Shown here piece by piece: positions 1 to 8,688 of a stretch of DNA of 64,000 bases (position 1 is its first letter; each line of letters starts with the position of its first letter). The stretch lies in the NCBI RefSeq assembly GCF_001436025.1, contig NZ_AZEQ01000008.1, forward strand, positions 16,069-80,068. Reading direction: 5' to 3'. This DNA is from Limosilactobacillus mucosae DSM 13345. GTDB taxonomy: Bacteria; Bacillota; Bacilli; Lactobacillales; Lactobacillaceae. The position numbers were made by a program, and so were the translations under genes. Below the pieces are notes generated by a model. It saw only the letters and a list, made by a program, of their open reading frames with translations. It made no database searches and had not been told where the DNA came from.

Positions 1-1
1 C

Positions 2-136
2 GGTGTGGGCGAAAATCCGCTGCAGGCCAAGATTGCGTTGGACGTCTATGCCAAGCATGATCCACGCTTCATTGGCGAGATTACCTATGACACGGTCAAA
101 GATTGGAATCGATTTCTTTATGGTAAAATTAAATAA
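2..136 (+). CDS. 3' end of an unidentified gene (partial)
   Basis: An open frame enters from the left edge and stops at TAA 134-136, giving 44 C-terminal residues (ending RFLYGKIK) of a hydrophilic protein rich in aromatic and charged residues. The reading frame and codon use look like real coding sequence of this genome. No family could be recognised from this fragment. The next gene, dhaT, starts about 120 bp downstream with its own ribosome binding site. Confidence 0.6.
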   Translation, partial: GVGENPLQAKIALDVYAKHDPRFIGEITYDTVKDWNRFLYGKIK

Positions 137-255
137 ATGAAACAATCATTAAAGATTGTTCAATTACGAGCAAAAATAGCCGTTTTTCCTTGAATTTGTT
201 GAAAAGCTATGTGATTATGGAAACGTATTCAAATGTCATGAGGAGGCTTCTATTT

Positions 256-1428
256 ATGAATAGACAATTTGATTTCTTAATGCCAAGTGTTAACTTCTTT
301 GGTCCTGGTGTTATCGCCAAGATTGGTGACCGTGCTAAGATGCTTAACATGCACAAGCCACTGGTCGTTACCCAAGAGAGCTTGGAAAAGATCGAAAACG
401 GCCCCGTTGTTCAAACGATTGAATCATTGAAGAAGGCTGGCGTGAACTATGCCATCTTCAACGGTGTTGAACCTAACCCAAAGATTCGTAACATCAAAGC
501 TGGTAAGAAGATGTACGAAGAAGAGAAGTGTGACTCCATCATCACTGTTGGTGGGGGCTCTGCTCACGACTGTGGTAAGGGAATCGGTATTATCCTGACT
601 AACGGTGATGACATCACCAAGTTGGCCGGAATTGAAACGCTGGACAACCCACTGCCACCTCTGATGGCTGTTAACACCACCGCCGGGACTGGTTCAGAAT
701 TGACCCGGCACGCGGTTATCACGAACGAAGAAGACCACCTGAAGTTCGTTGTTGTTTCCTGGCGTAACATTCCATTGGTATCCTTCAACGACCCAATGCT
801 GATGCTCGGCGTTCCACAATCAGTTACTGCTGCTACCGGTTGTGACGCCTTTGTTCAAGCAATCGAACCATACGTTTCTGTTGACCACAACCCAATCACG
901 GACAGTCAATGTAAAGAAGCTATCCAACTGATCCAAGAAGCATTGCCAGAAGCTGTTGCCAATGGTCAAAATGTTGAAGCACGGACCAAGATGGTTGAAG
1001 CTGAAATGCTGGCCGGGATGGCCTTCAACAACGCCAACCTGGGTTACGTTCATGCCATGGCTCACCAACTCGGTGGTCAATACGATGCCCCACACGGTGT
1101 TTGCTGTGCATTGCTGCTGACCACGGTTGAAGAGTACAACCTGATTGCTTGCCCAGATCGGTTCGCCGAACTGGCCCGGATCATGGGTTACGACACCACC
1201 GGCCTGACCACCATGCAAGCCGCTCAAAAGTCCATTGACGGGATGCGTGAGATGTGCAAGGCAGTTGGCATTCCATCATCCATCAAGGCAATCGGTGCTA
1301 AGCCAGAAGACTTCCCATTGATGGCTGAAAATGCCCTGAAGGATGGGAACGCATTCTCCAACCCACGTAAGGGTACGAAGCAAGACATCATTGACCTTTA
1401 CCAAAAGGCATACGATGGTATTTACTAA
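256..1428 (+). CDS. dhaT: 1,3-propanediol dehydrogenase, iron-dependent alcohol dehydrogenase family
   Basis: Predicted 390-aa cytoplasmic NADH-dependent group III (iron) alcohol dehydrogenase. In heterofermentative lactobacilli this family reduces 3-hydroxypropionaldehyde made from glycerol to 1,3-propanediol, which regenerates NAD+. Visible signatures are the nucleotide motif GGGSAHDCGKG near residue 95-105 and the metal-site region with GCDAFVQAIEPYVS, HAMAHQLGG and DAPHGVCCALL, which supplies the Asp and His iron ligands. The start is ATG 256, because AGGAGG at 241-246 sits 9 nt upstream; the longer frame from 190 has no such site. Codons are strongly biased (CCA, GTT, AAC, GAA), more than in neighbours, as expected of a highly expressed gene. 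A terminator follows directly, so it is probably monocistronic. Butanol or lactaldehyde dehydrogenase activity cannot be excluded. Confidence 0.9.
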   Translation: MNRQFDFLMPSVNFFGPGVIAKIGDRAKMLNMHKPLVVTQESLEKIENGPVVQTIESLKKAGVNYAIFNGVEPNPKIRNIKAGKKMYEEEKCDSIITVGGGSAHDCGKGIGIILTNGDDITKLAGIETLDNPLPPLMAVNTTAGTGSELTRHAVITNEEDHLKFVVVSWRNIPLVSFNDPMLMLGVPQSVTAATGCDAFVQAIEPYVSVDHNPITDSQCKEAIQLIQEALPEAVANGQNVEARTKMVEAEMLAGMAFNNANLGYVHAMAHQLGGQYDAPHGVCCALLLTTVEEYNLIACPDRFAELARIMGYDTTGLTTMQAAQKSIDGMREMCKAVGIPSSIKAIGAKPEDFPLMAENALKDGNAFSNPRKGTKQDIIDLYQKAYDGIY

Positions 1429-1459
1429 TTAACGGTGTGGATACATTTAATTAGCAACG

Positions 1460-1505
1460 AAAAAGTCACCCGCAGGCGAAAACCTCATCTGCGGGTGACT
1501 TTTTA
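1460..1505 (+). terminator. Rho-independent terminator of dhaT
   Basis: A long perfect stem AAAAGTCACCCGCAG / CTGCGGGTGACTTTT with a 13-nt loop, running into T-rich sequence, 31 nt after the dhaT stop. The IS element begins just downstream, so the terminator also insulates it. Confidence 0.9.
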
Positions 1506-1512
1506 GTATTCG

Positions 1513-2564
1513 GTAGATTGTAAAATTTAAGTTGAACATATTAGTGGATAGAAAAACCCATAAAGGTCTTTAATGGTGTCACCACAACATTCCATTAGAA
1601 AGAAGGACCTTTATGGGCACCACTATTTTGTCATTTGAAGACCGCGTTGTCATCGAAACACTTCATCATGAAAAGCACTCACTTCAATATATTGCCGATT
1701 ATTTAGGCTTTAGTAAAACCACTATCTTTAATGAGGTTCATCGCTTAGCTGGTGAGTATCACGCAGTTAAGGCTCAAACTGACCATGAAGTTAAACTTAG
1801 TCATCGTGGTCGTAAAACCATCTTAACGACTAACCTAAAGCGATTGATTGAAGAAAAAATCAAGATTCAAAAATGGTCAATTGAACAAGTGGCTCATGTA
1901 GTTAGAATTACCTACAAAACCATCTATAACTGGATTGATCAGGGACTACTGGATATTAATGTGACTGACTTACCTGACCATGGTATTCATCGCAAACGAT
2001 CTAAAGAAACCCGTGGTAGTTTTAGTCATGGACGTTCCATCGAAGATTGTCCAGCTGAAATTTCTGATCATAATACTTCAGGTCACTTCGAAGCTGATAC
2101 AGTTTTATCTGGAAAACGTAAAGGTCAAGCAGTAGCTACGTTTGTCGAGCGTAAGAGTCGGCTTACCATCGTTAAACGGCTTAATGGACGAGATAGTATT
2201 TCAATTATTTTAGAATTGGCTAACCAGTTAGGAGATAATCTCAAGACCCTTACTGTTGACTATGGGAAAGAATTCGCCAACTACAATTTGATTGAAGAAC
2301 AGACCGGTGTTCCGCTGTACTTTACGCACGCTTATTCGCCACATGAACGAGGCAGTAATGAAAATCGCAACCGAGTACTACGCCGCTTCATTCCCAAAGG
2401 TCAACCGATTGATGAGATTACCGATGATGAATTGATTCAAATTAACTGGTATTTGAATTCCCGACCACTTACCACTTAAATGTTTAAATTGGCGAACACC
2501 GATTGAGATCTTTTTGCGTAATCTGCGTTACTAAATTTGTTCAAGTTATTTCTTGCAATCTGCC
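1513..2564 (+). mobile_element. IS30-family insertion sequence, about 1.05 kb, with terminal inverted repeats
   Basis: The ends are matching imperfect inverted repeats. The left end reads AGATTGTAAAATTTAAGTTG from 1515, and the reverse complement of the right end reads AGATTGCAAGAAATAACTTG from 2562 downwards; the similarity continues for about 30 nt (GAACAT.TTAG / GAACAAATTTAG). One transposase frame fills the interior. Length, end sequence and protein type fit the ISLpl1-like IS30 elements of lactobacilli and pediococci (recalled, not searched). Flanking bases show no convincing target duplication. The transposase is frameshifted, so this copy is probably not autonomous. Confidence 0.85.
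1613..2534 (+). pseudogene. IS30-family transposase, frameshifted near the C-terminus by a 7-bp tandem duplication
   Basis: The ATG follows AGAAAGAAGGA. The N-terminal helix-turn-helix region (SLQYIADYLGFSKTTIFNEV) and the DDE catalytic core (FEADTV, LTVDYGKEF, ERGSNENRNRVLRRF) are intact. The frame ends early at TAA 2477-2479 after the motif LNSRP. The sequence ACCACTT occurs twice in tandem (2464-2470, 2471-2477). Removing one copy restores a continuous frame with the expected IS30 ending (RPLKCLNWRTPIEIF...) to a stop at 2532-2534. The truncated 288-aa product keeps the catalytic residues but lacks about 18 C-terminal residues, so some activity cannot be ruled out. Confidence 0.85.
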
Positions 2565-2587
2565 AAATTGAGTTTGGTATCCCTAAC

Positions 2588-2782
2588 TTTACCTATAAAT
2601 TGAAGAAAAATAAAAATAGTAGGTAAAATAAAGTTTTGCACAGTTTTGGCTTAGGCCATTCGAACCAAAAATATACAAAATTACCTACTATTGAGGCAAA
2701 AAATCTGCAAAGTAGGTAAATTTCAAAAAATTGCTTATACAGTTACCTACGATTTGCCAAAAAATTCAAAATAGTAGGTAAA
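2588..2782. repeat. Three inverted-arm repeat units TTACCTAC-N22/23-GTAGGTAA
   Basis: Three units lie at 2589-2626, 2681-2719 and 2743-2781. Each has a left arm TTACCTAY and a right arm GTAGGTAA separated by 22 or 23 nt of A-rich sequence; the second and third units also share TTG..CAAAAAAT-like cores. The arms can form an 8-bp hairpin or bind a dimeric protein at fixed spacing. A fourth unit of exactly the same length is at 43576. The stretch lies between the IS right end and the minus-strand gene at 3059 and contains no credible ORF. Confidence 0.7.
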
Positions 2783-2859
2783 GCTGCGGTTGACGTCTTA
2801 TCAGTGGCGGAGTGGAGGTTAATTAGAGCGGGAATCTGTCTATCATTGAGTTGCGGCGA

Positions 2860-2985
2860 CTGCAGAAACGGCTAACTGAAACATCATTGCTCCACATCAG
2901 CTACGGAATCAATTAACCGAAATATCGTTGACGCATGCCGGTCGGGGAATCGCAGCTAATCGAAACAGTTCTGAATACTAAAAGC
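2860..2985. repeat. Degenerate tandem repeat, about 41-nt period, three copies
   Basis: Three imperfect copies share the core CTAAcYGAAACA preceded by GAATC-like sequence: CTAACTGAAACATC from 2872, TTAACCGAAATATC from 2913 and CTAATCGAAACAGT from 2955, which are 41 and 42 nt apart. Two copies are preceded by GGAATC. The sequence is non-coding in all frames over this length. Its function is unknown; it could be the remnant of an expanded intergenic repeat. Confidence 0.45.
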
Positions 2986-3001
2986 CTAAAATATCATTCT
3001 C

Positions 3002-3039
3002 AAAAAATCCCGGTCACAGCTTTTAACCGTGATCGGGAT
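3002..3039 (-). terminator. Rho-independent terminator of the 3059-3544 gene
   Basis: Read on the minus strand, the stem ATCCCGATCAC / GTGACCGGGAT is followed by TTTTTTG, about 20 nt after the stop of the minus-strand gene. Confidence 0.8.
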
Positions 3040-3058
3040 GATTTCGTATTTATGCCTT

Positions 3059-3544
3059 TTAATTAGCAGTTTCTTCGCTTAAACGCTTTTCCTGGTCTCT
3101 AATCAGCTGCTTGGTATGGGCCCAGACATCAGGGTGCTTGGTACCATTAACCCAATAGTCGACATCAGCAAATATTTCGGCTTGACTGGCTTGATCATAG
3201 TCATGGTGCAAAAAGTTGGCAGTGGTCTCGGCAGACTGTTTTTCCCACATTGCGGCCATGATAAACTGGCTGCGCGTCCGTTGCAGTTTTTCTTCAGTTG
3301 GACCGAAATCACGAGCTTCGACATCGCTGACCTTGGCCGTAGCAATTGGCGGCTGAACCGAGTTGCTTGGCAGATATGGTGCTACTGGCACGTTCATCAA
3401 GGCATTTTGCATTACTTCATTCCAACTGTTGCCATAAGTATCCAAGCGATGCTGCAGACCGGGTTCAACATCATTAGCAATTAGATAGTCGCGCTTTTCA
3501 CCCCAGCTGAGCGTGACATGAGCAACAAAAACTTTTTCGGACAT
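3059..3544 (-). CDS. Uncharacterized 161-aa protein, paralogous to the gene at 19774
   Basis: A soluble acidic protein of 161 aa with no signal peptide or membrane segment and no recognised family. The start codon is preceded by AGAAGGTGAACG on the minus strand, and a terminator follows. The protein aligns along most of its length with the product at 19774-20424: ALMNVPVAPY here matches ALINVPVSAY there, RTRSQFI matches SRSQFV, and NFLHHDYDQASQAEIFADV matches the region VYLQHDHNQGNREQIKRDV at equivalent spacing. The paralog adds membrane helices at its C-terminus, absent here. The gene stands alone, flanked by repeat-rich DNA and by the divergent 5'-nucleotidase. The shared core is predicted to be alpha/beta; its function is not known. 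Confidence 0.8.
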   Translation of the reverse strand: MSEKVFVAHVTLSWGEKRDYLIANDVEPGLQHRLDTYGNSWNEVMQNALMNVPVAPYLPSNSVQPPIATAKVSDVEARDFGPTEEKLQRTRSQFIMAAMWEKQSAETTANFLHHDYDQASQAEIFADVDYWVNGTKHPDVWAHTKQLIRDQEKRLSEETAN

Positions 3545-3779
3545 AATCGTTCACCTTCTGATTGTTTACATATTCACAATAATTATAACGCGAATTTAAA
3601 TTTATGAAAGCCCCTAAAAGTAACCTTTGATCTCAAATGTAGATTAAAGGTTTAACTTTATTTTTTAATATAATAAAATAAAAAAATAAATTTTAAATGC
3701 CGATTTCCGCTATAAACTGCGAATTTTTAACCAACAACTTACTTAAATCAAGTGCGGGAGTTAATGATTTATGTTAGAT

Positions 3780-3793
3780 TGAAAGCGCTTAGA
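3780..3793 (+). promoter_or_regulatory. cre-like box upstream of the 5'-nucleotidase gene
   Basis: TGAAAGCGCTTAGA matches the CcpA consensus TGNAANCGNTNNCA except at position 13. It lies 26 bp before the start codon, so CcpA binding would act as a roadblock. The intergenic region 3545-3818 is otherwise very AT-rich. Confidence 0.4.
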
Positions 3794-3818
3794 TTTAACT
3801 ATTGGGGGAATTTAAGAT

Positions 3819-6035
3819 ATGCGAAAAAGAAACTACATTTATTTGTTTGGTTCGGCAATTTTAGGATTAACGATGTCGGCAATGCCGGTCAGTGCTGATG
3901 ATGCAGCTGCGACAGCGCCTGTTAGTCAAGCCAGTTCCGTTCAGGTGGTTACCAATCCTGATCCGGCCAGTCAGCCGGGACAGGCTACTGATTGGTCGGA
4001 TCCTGCCAAATATCAAGGATACGTACCGGTTCAAATTTTGGGGATCAATGACTTTCATGGTGGGCTTTCCAATACCGGTACCGCTCAGATTGGTGATCAG
4101 ACCTATCAAAATACGGGGACGGCAGAACGACTGGCTGGCTCTTTGAATCAAGCAGAGAATGACTTTAAGGCGGCCAATCCGGATGGGACAACGATTCGTG
4201 TTGAAGCTGGTGACATGGTCGGCGCCTCACCAGCCAACTCGGCACTTTTGCAGGATGAATCCACCATGCATGCACTCAAGGCAATGCACATTGAGTATGG
4301 CACGCTGGGGAATCATGAGTTTGACGAGGGACTGGGCGAATTTAACCGAATCGTAACCGGTGGCCAGCCAACCAAGCAGTATAACGATGCTGAAATGGCC
4401 TACCCGCATGAAGCCTCAGACATCAACATTATTACAGCCAACGTGATTCTCAAGGGCACCAAGACTGATGATAACTATGGCGAGATTCCATATGGTTTTC
4501 AGCCTTACATCATCAAGGAAATTCATACCAGTGATAACAAGGTTGTTAAAATCGGCTTTATCGGCATTGAGACGACCGATTTGCCGATTCTGACGCTCTA
4601 TGACAACTATAAGGATTATGAGATTCTTGATGAAGCCGAAACCATTGCTCATTATGAAAAAATTCTGCGCAATCAAGGCGTCAATGCGATCGTCGTCTTG
4701 GCACATACCGGGGTAGAGACCAAGAATGGCGAAACCAAGGGCACGGCGGTTGATATTATCCAAAAGCTCTACCAGATCGATCCTGACAATTCTGTCGACA
4801 TCTACCTGGCTGGGCACTCTCATCAGTATGCCAATGCCACGGTTGGCTCAGTCAAACTGGTGCAGGCCATCTACACCGGCAAGGCTTATGATGACATCAT
4901 TGGTTATATCAATCCGGCGACTAACGATTTTGCGCCTGACAGCCTCGTCTCACATGTCTTCCCGGTCCTTTCAGAAAAAGACAATCCGGCTGCCGTCAGC
5001 GACCCAACCGTTGCGGGAATCGTTGAGGATGCCACCAAGCGAGTGGCGCCAGTCATCAACCAAAAAATTGGGGAGGCAGCAACGCCAGAAACCATCACCG
5101 GTCGTCTGCATAATACGCCAACTCGAGAAAACCAGGCTGGTGAGCTGGTAGTTGATGGACAGTTGGCCGAAGCCAGAAAACTGGGCGTCAATGCTGACTT
5201 TGCAATGACCAATACTGGCGGGGTGCGGGCTGATCTGGTAGTTGAACCAGACCGCACGATTACTTGGGGGGCTGCCCAGGCAGTTCAGCCATTTGGCAAC
5301 ATTCTGCGGGTAGTTGAGATGACTGGCCAGCAGGTAATTGATGCCTTAAACCAGCAGTATGACGAAGATCAAAAGTATTATCTGCAGATTGCTGGTCTCA
5401 AGTACTACTACACTGACAGTGACGACCCTAACCAGCCATATCGCGTAGTGGCCGCTTATGATGAAAACGGGCAGCCGTTAGACATGAACAAAACTTATCG
5501 CGTGGTTATCAACGACTTTTTAGCTGGCGGTGGTGACGGCTTTACGGCCTTTAAGGGTACCAATCAGATTGCAGTGATTGGCGCGGATACGGAAGTCTTT
5601 ATGAGCTACATTGCTGATCAAACCAATGCTGGTAATTTGATCAAGGCGCCAGTTACTGATCGCAAAAACTATCTGACGCCGGCAGAAGCTGAAGCCTTGC
5701 TGCATCCTGTTGTGCCGGATACGCCAGCGAACAGCGAAACTGGTCAGACTAATACCGAAAATAATGGTAATACTAATGGTTCAGCGGCTGATGCAAAGCA
5801 GAGCCAGGAAATTACGGTCGACAATTCGGCAGCGCTGCAATTAAAGATCGTTAATGGTCAGGACCAGACAGCTCCAGTTGCGATCGCGGTTAAGTCAACC
5901 GAACCAAAAGCCAGCCAGACCGCGCTGCCACAAACTGGTAATGACGAAAAATCTGCCTTGGCCTTGCTTGGGACGGCGCTGATCGGGTTGTCAGGCATGT
6001 TTGTAATTCGTCGTCGGCCACGGCGGCAAAAATAG
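3819..6035 (+). CDS. Cell-wall-anchored 5'-nucleotidase / 2',3'-cyclic phosphodiesterase, LPXTG protein
   Basis: A 738-aa surface enzyme that should release phosphate and nucleosides from extracellular nucleotides. It has a signal peptide (residues 1-27, ending VSADD). A calcineurin-like metallophosphoesterase domain follows, with GINDFHGG, GDMVGASPA, GNHEFDEG, AHTG and AGHSHQ. A 5'-nucleotidase C-terminal substrate domain carries NTGGVRADL, FGNILRVVEMTGQQ and FLAGGGDGF. Next comes a Gln/Asn/Thr-rich linker, then the sortase signal LPQTG at about 703-707, a hydrophobic helix and a basic tail (RRRPRRQK). The length is normal for the family. The RBS GGGGGAA is 9 nt upstream of ATG 3819. The gene is monocistronic, with a terminator at 6221. 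The nucleoside hydrolase at 55293 could act on imported products. Confidence 0.92.
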   Translation: MRKRNYIYLFGSAILGLTMSAMPVSADDAAATAPVSQASSVQVVTNPDPASQPGQATDWSDPAKYQGYVPVQILGINDFHGGLSNTGTAQIGDQTYQNTGTAERLAGSLNQAENDFKAANPDGTTIRVEAGDMVGASPANSALLQDESTMHALKAMHIEYGTLGNHEFDEGLGEFNRIVTGGQPTKQYNDAEMAYPHEASDINIITANVILKGTKTDDNYGEIPYGFQPYIIKEIHTSDNKVVKIGFIGIETTDLPILTLYDNYKDYEILDEAETIAHYEKILRNQGVNAIVVLAHTGVETKNGETKGTAVDIIQKLYQIDPDNSVDIYLAGHSHQYANATVGSVKLVQAIYTGKAYDDIIGYINPATNDFAPDSLVSHVFPVLSEKDNPAAVSDPTVAGIVEDATKRVAPVINQKIGEAATPETITGRLHNTPTRENQAGELVVDGQLAEARKLGVNADFAMTNTGGVRADLVVEPDRTITWGAAQAVQPFGNILRVVEMTGQQVIDALNQQYDEDQKYYLQIAGLKYYYTDSDDPNQPYRVVAAYDENGQPLDMNKTYRVVINDFLAGGGDGFTAFKGTNQIAVIGADTEVFMSYIADQTNAGNLIKAPVTDRKNYLTPAEAEALLHPVVPDTPANSETGQTNTENNGNTNGSAADAKQSQEITVDNSAALQLKIVNGQDQTAPVAIAVKSTEPKASQTALPQTGNDEKSALALLGTALIGLSGMFVIRRRPRRQK

Positions 6036-6220
6036 CCTGGTCAAGCGGATATGAATTTAGGATCGAATAGCGGAAAGATTCAAAGCGGTTCGTCAACCAT
6101 CATCGACTAAAGTCACGAGATTTTCGCCTAGACATAATAAAATGATGATGTGAATGGCTTGATCAGTATGTCGGTCCTAGGTTTAGTGAACCAATTGCTT
6201 TTCAAACTAAAAAATATTAG

Positions 6221-6268
6221 ATAGCGTTATACAGAGCTTTTAACGGTTTTGCATAACGCTATTTTTTT
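6221..6268 (+). terminator. Terminator downstream of the 5'-nucleotidase gene
   Basis: A perfect 10-bp stem ATAGCGTTAT / ATAACGCTAT with a 22-nt loop, followed by seven T. It is about 185 nt beyond the stop codon. The rest of 6036-6516 (about 480 bp) shows no coding potential; TATAAT at 6466-6471 is a possible -10 for the next operon. Confidence 0.8.
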
Positions 6269-6516
6269 AAAATGCTAGAATTTTTTGAATATGCAAATTC
6301 TTAATTTTCTTAACTTATTAGCTTGTTTTATTTATTTTATTAAGAAAAAATTAAATAAATGGCCACGGTTGAAAAAGCAAAATAAATTTGTTGATAAACT
6401 GTGAACATAAGGACGGTTGACAAGTCCAGTCAATTCCAATAGCATGAAAGTTACTCTAATCATTTTATAATGGTCAATTTAAAAATTTAAGTCACTGGCT
6501 AAAGGGGGGATGTTCA

Positions 6517-7248
6517 GTGACCAGCTATCAGATTATCTCAGTTGGCGATCAAGCACTGGCGATTGAGTTTGCCAATCGGATCGATCCAGTTGTCAATCGG
6601 CACTTGCAACAGATTGGGCGTTATATCTTAAAGCAGCATTTATCGGCAGTCAAAACGATTATTCCAGCCTATCGGACGCTGACCGTAACCTTTGATGGTG
6701 GCCAGACCAGCTTTGAAGAACTAAAAGATCAGCTTGAGCCGTTAATTGAAAAATCGATGAACGCACCACTGCCGCCATCCAAGACCTGGCTGATCCCAGT
6801 CTGCTATGGCGGCAAGTATGGTCCTGATTTGGAGGATGTTGCGCGTTTTGCTGGGCTAAGCACGGCGGAGGTCATTAAAGAGCATACCGCCCAGTCTTAT
6901 CTGATCTACTTTTTGGGCTTTTTACCCGGTTTTGCCTACATGGGCAGCGTCGACCAAAAGATTGCCATGCCCCGGCTAGAACAGCCACGCTTGGAGATTC
7001 CGGCGGGCAGCGTTGGGATTGCTGGTGAGCAGACCGGGTTTTATCCAGTCGCTTCACCAGGCGGCTGGCGCATTATTGGGCAGACGCCGCTCAAGCTTTA
7101 TGACGAAAAAAATCCCGCTAGTTTTTATCATGCTGGTGACAGTGTTAAGTTCTTTGCCGTTGACGAAGAGGAGTTTCAAAAGATCCAGCTGGCTGATCGG
7201 CTTGGCAAGTATCAAGTGAAGGCGGTGACATCAGATGCCGATGATTAA
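6517..7248 (+). CDS. pxpB: 5-oxoprolinase subunit B (PxpB, KipI / AHS1 family)
   Basis: A 243-aa cytoplasmic subunit of the ATP-dependent prokaryotic 5-oxoprolinase PxpABC, which opens pyroglutamate to glutamate. It contains the carboxyltransferase AHS1 domain with LIYFLGFLPGFAYMG, RLEIPAGSVGIAGEQTG and YPVASPGGWRIIGQTPL, the family signatures. The start is GTG 6517: AAAGGGGGG ends 7 nt upstream, and the nearby ATG at 6510 is out of frame. The gene overlaps pxpC by 14 nt, which suggests translational coupling. It is first in a six-gene operon. Confidence 0.92.
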   Translation: MTSYQIISVGDQALAIEFANRIDPVVNRHLQQIGRYILKQHLSAVKTIIPAYRTLTVTFDGGQTSFEELKDQLEPLIEKSMNAPLPPSKTWLIPVCYGGKYGPDLEDVARFAGLSTAEVIKEHTAQSYLIYFLGFLPGFAYMGSVDQKIAMPRLEQPRLEIPAGSVGIAGEQTGFYPVASPGGWRIIGQTPLKLYDEKNPASFYHAGDSVKFFAVDEEEFQKIQLADRLGKYQVKAVTSDADD

Positions 7249-8251
7249 TGTAATTGAACCAGGACTGCAGACCACTGTACAGGATCTGGGACGGCCAATG
7301 CATCAGATTAATGGTTTTCCGGCTTCTGGGGCAATGGATCAGACCGCTTTGCAGGTTGCTAATTTGTTGGTAGGCAACTCGCCGTATGCCGCTGCTTTAG
7401 AGTTTTCACTGACTGGGCCGACATTGCGTTTTATGGCGACGACGTTCATTGCCTTAACCGGAGCTGAATTTAATGCTCAGCTTAATGGTCAGCCAGTCAA
7501 AGGATATCGCTGCCTGCAAGTGCATACTGGCGATATATTGAAAATCGGACCCGCAATCAGAGGACGGATTGGCTATCTGGCAGTGGCGGGCGGTCTGCAT
7601 TTGCCATTAGTACTTGACAGTCGTTCAACCACGCTGCGTTTAAAACTGGGCGGTATGGATGGACGAGCGTTAGTCAGTGGCGATCGCTTGCCAATCGAAG
7701 CTAAGCCTACTTTAGTCAGTTATTATCATCGACACGCACCAATGCCGGAATTGCCTGATTTGAAAACACCAGTTAAGATTAGCGTCTTAAAAGGACCACA
7801 GTGGGAAAAGTTTGATGAAAAAGATCATGAGCGATTTTTGTCTGGAACGTATACGGTGACGAATCAATCTGATCGAATGGGTTACCGGTTAAAAGGCGAT
7901 GCCATGCAGACCAAACAGGAAAGCATGTTATCGGCAGCCACGGTAATGGGTGGTTTACAGGTGCCAGCCAATGGTGAACCAATTGTTTTAATGGCTGATC
8001 GACAAACGACTGGTGGCTATCCACTATTGGCAGTCGTGGCGACAGCGGACTTGTCTAAACTGGTGCAGTGCCGTCCAAAACAGCAGATTAAATTCGAACT
8101 GATCGAGCTGAATGCAGCCCAGGAACTGTTAAAACAGCAGCAGCAAAATTTAAAAGAGCTGCGTCATCGCATCAAAATGGCACGCTATCAAATGCCATAT
8201 GGAATTACGCGAGAGGCCAGCCAGCGCATTCAACGACTTTTTAAGGAGTGA
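7235..8251 (+). CDS. pxpC: 5-oxoprolinase subunit C (PxpC, KipA / AHS2 family)
   Basis: A 338-aa partner of PxpB, belonging to the biotin-dependent carboxyltransferase AHS2 family. N-terminal family motifs include IEPGLQTTVQDLGRP, GFPASGAMDQTALQVAN and FIALTGAEFNAQLNG; C-terminal ones include SDRMGYRLKG and ADRQTTGGYPLLAVV. PxpB and PxpC together resemble the carboxyltransferase half of urea carboxylase and in Bacillus work with PxpA on 5-oxoproline. It overlaps pxpB at the 5' end, and its stop (8249-8251) lies just before the TTG start of accB. The length is typical and no damage is visible. Confidence 0.92.
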   Translation: MPMINVIEPGLQTTVQDLGRPMHQINGFPASGAMDQTALQVANLLVGNSPYAAALEFSLTGPTLRFMATTFIALTGAEFNAQLNGQPVKGYRCLQVHTGDILKIGPAIRGRIGYLAVAGGLHLPLVLDSRSTTLRLKLGGMDGRALVSGDRLPIEAKPTLVSYYHRHAPMPELPDLKTPVKISVLKGPQWEKFDEKDHERFLSGTYTVTNQSDRMGYRLKGDAMQTKQESMLSAATVMGGLQVPANGEPIVLMADRQTTGGYPLLAVVATADLSKLVQCRPKQQIKFELIELNAAQELLKQQQQNLKELRHRIKMARYQMPYGITREASQRIQRLFKE

Positions 8252-8256
8252 TAGAT

Positions 8257-8688
8257 TTGGATACCAAAAATATTGAAGAATTGATCAATCTGCTCAAGGA
8301 AAACGATCTAACTGAACTGGAATATGAAAAAGATGACGAGCATATCCGCATTAAACGTGCCAATAGCGAATCGTATGCGCAGCCGGTCAGTGTCAATCCA
8401 CAGCATAGCAATCCCAGCCATCACATCATGGCCCCGAAAGAAGTCGTTACCAGTAGCAATACGATCAACGCGCCAACGATCGGTGTGTTTTATACGGCTA
8501 AATCACCACAGGATCCTCCATACGTCAAGCCAGGCGACCATATTAAGCAAGGCGATGTCGTTGGGGTGATTGAAGCCATGAAGGTCTTTACCAATGTGGT
8601 TGCTGATCGTGACGGCATCGTTGAAAAGGTTTTGGTAAATAATGAAGAGGGGGTTGAATATGACCAGCCGCTTATTCAAATTAAATAA
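8257..8688 (+). CDS. accB: Biotin carboxyl carrier protein
   Basis: A 143-aa BCCP. The first 35 residues form the acidic N-terminal helix region, a Pro/Ser/His-rich linker follows, and the C-terminal biotinyl domain has NAPTIGVFYTAKSP and the biotinylation motif EAMKVF with the target Lys at about residue 109. The start is taken as TTG 8257, 8 nt after AAGGAG (8243-8248); the upstream GTG 8248 overlaps that Shine-Dalgarno. It overlaps the next gene accC by 29 nt. Its place between pxpC and accC suggests it carries CO2 or acts structurally for the Pxp carboxyltransferase-like subunits rather than for fatty-acid synthesis; that is inference. Confidence 0.88.
   Translation: MDTKNIEELINLLKENDLTELEYEKDDEHIRIKRANSESYAQPVSVNPQHSNPSHHIMAPKEVVTSSNTINAPTIGVFYTAKSPQDPPYVKPGDHIKQGDVVGVIEAMKVFTNVVADRDGIVEKVLVNNEEGVEYDQPLIQIK

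Noticed and set aside
820-1227. Long antisense ORF opposite dhaT
   Set aside because: It is a shadow of the strongly codon-biased dhaT frame, with no RBS and no domain.
2588-2985. Possible CRISPR array in the repeat-rich gap
   Set aside because: The units are inverted-arm pairs with irregular spacing (about 93 and 62 nt between starts) and degenerate 41-nt copies; there is no constant direct repeat with unique spacers and no cas gene.
6417-6471. TTGACA (6417) paired with TATAAT (6466) as pxp promoter
   Set aside because: The distance is 43 nt, far from the 17-nt optimum; only the -10 is kept as possible.
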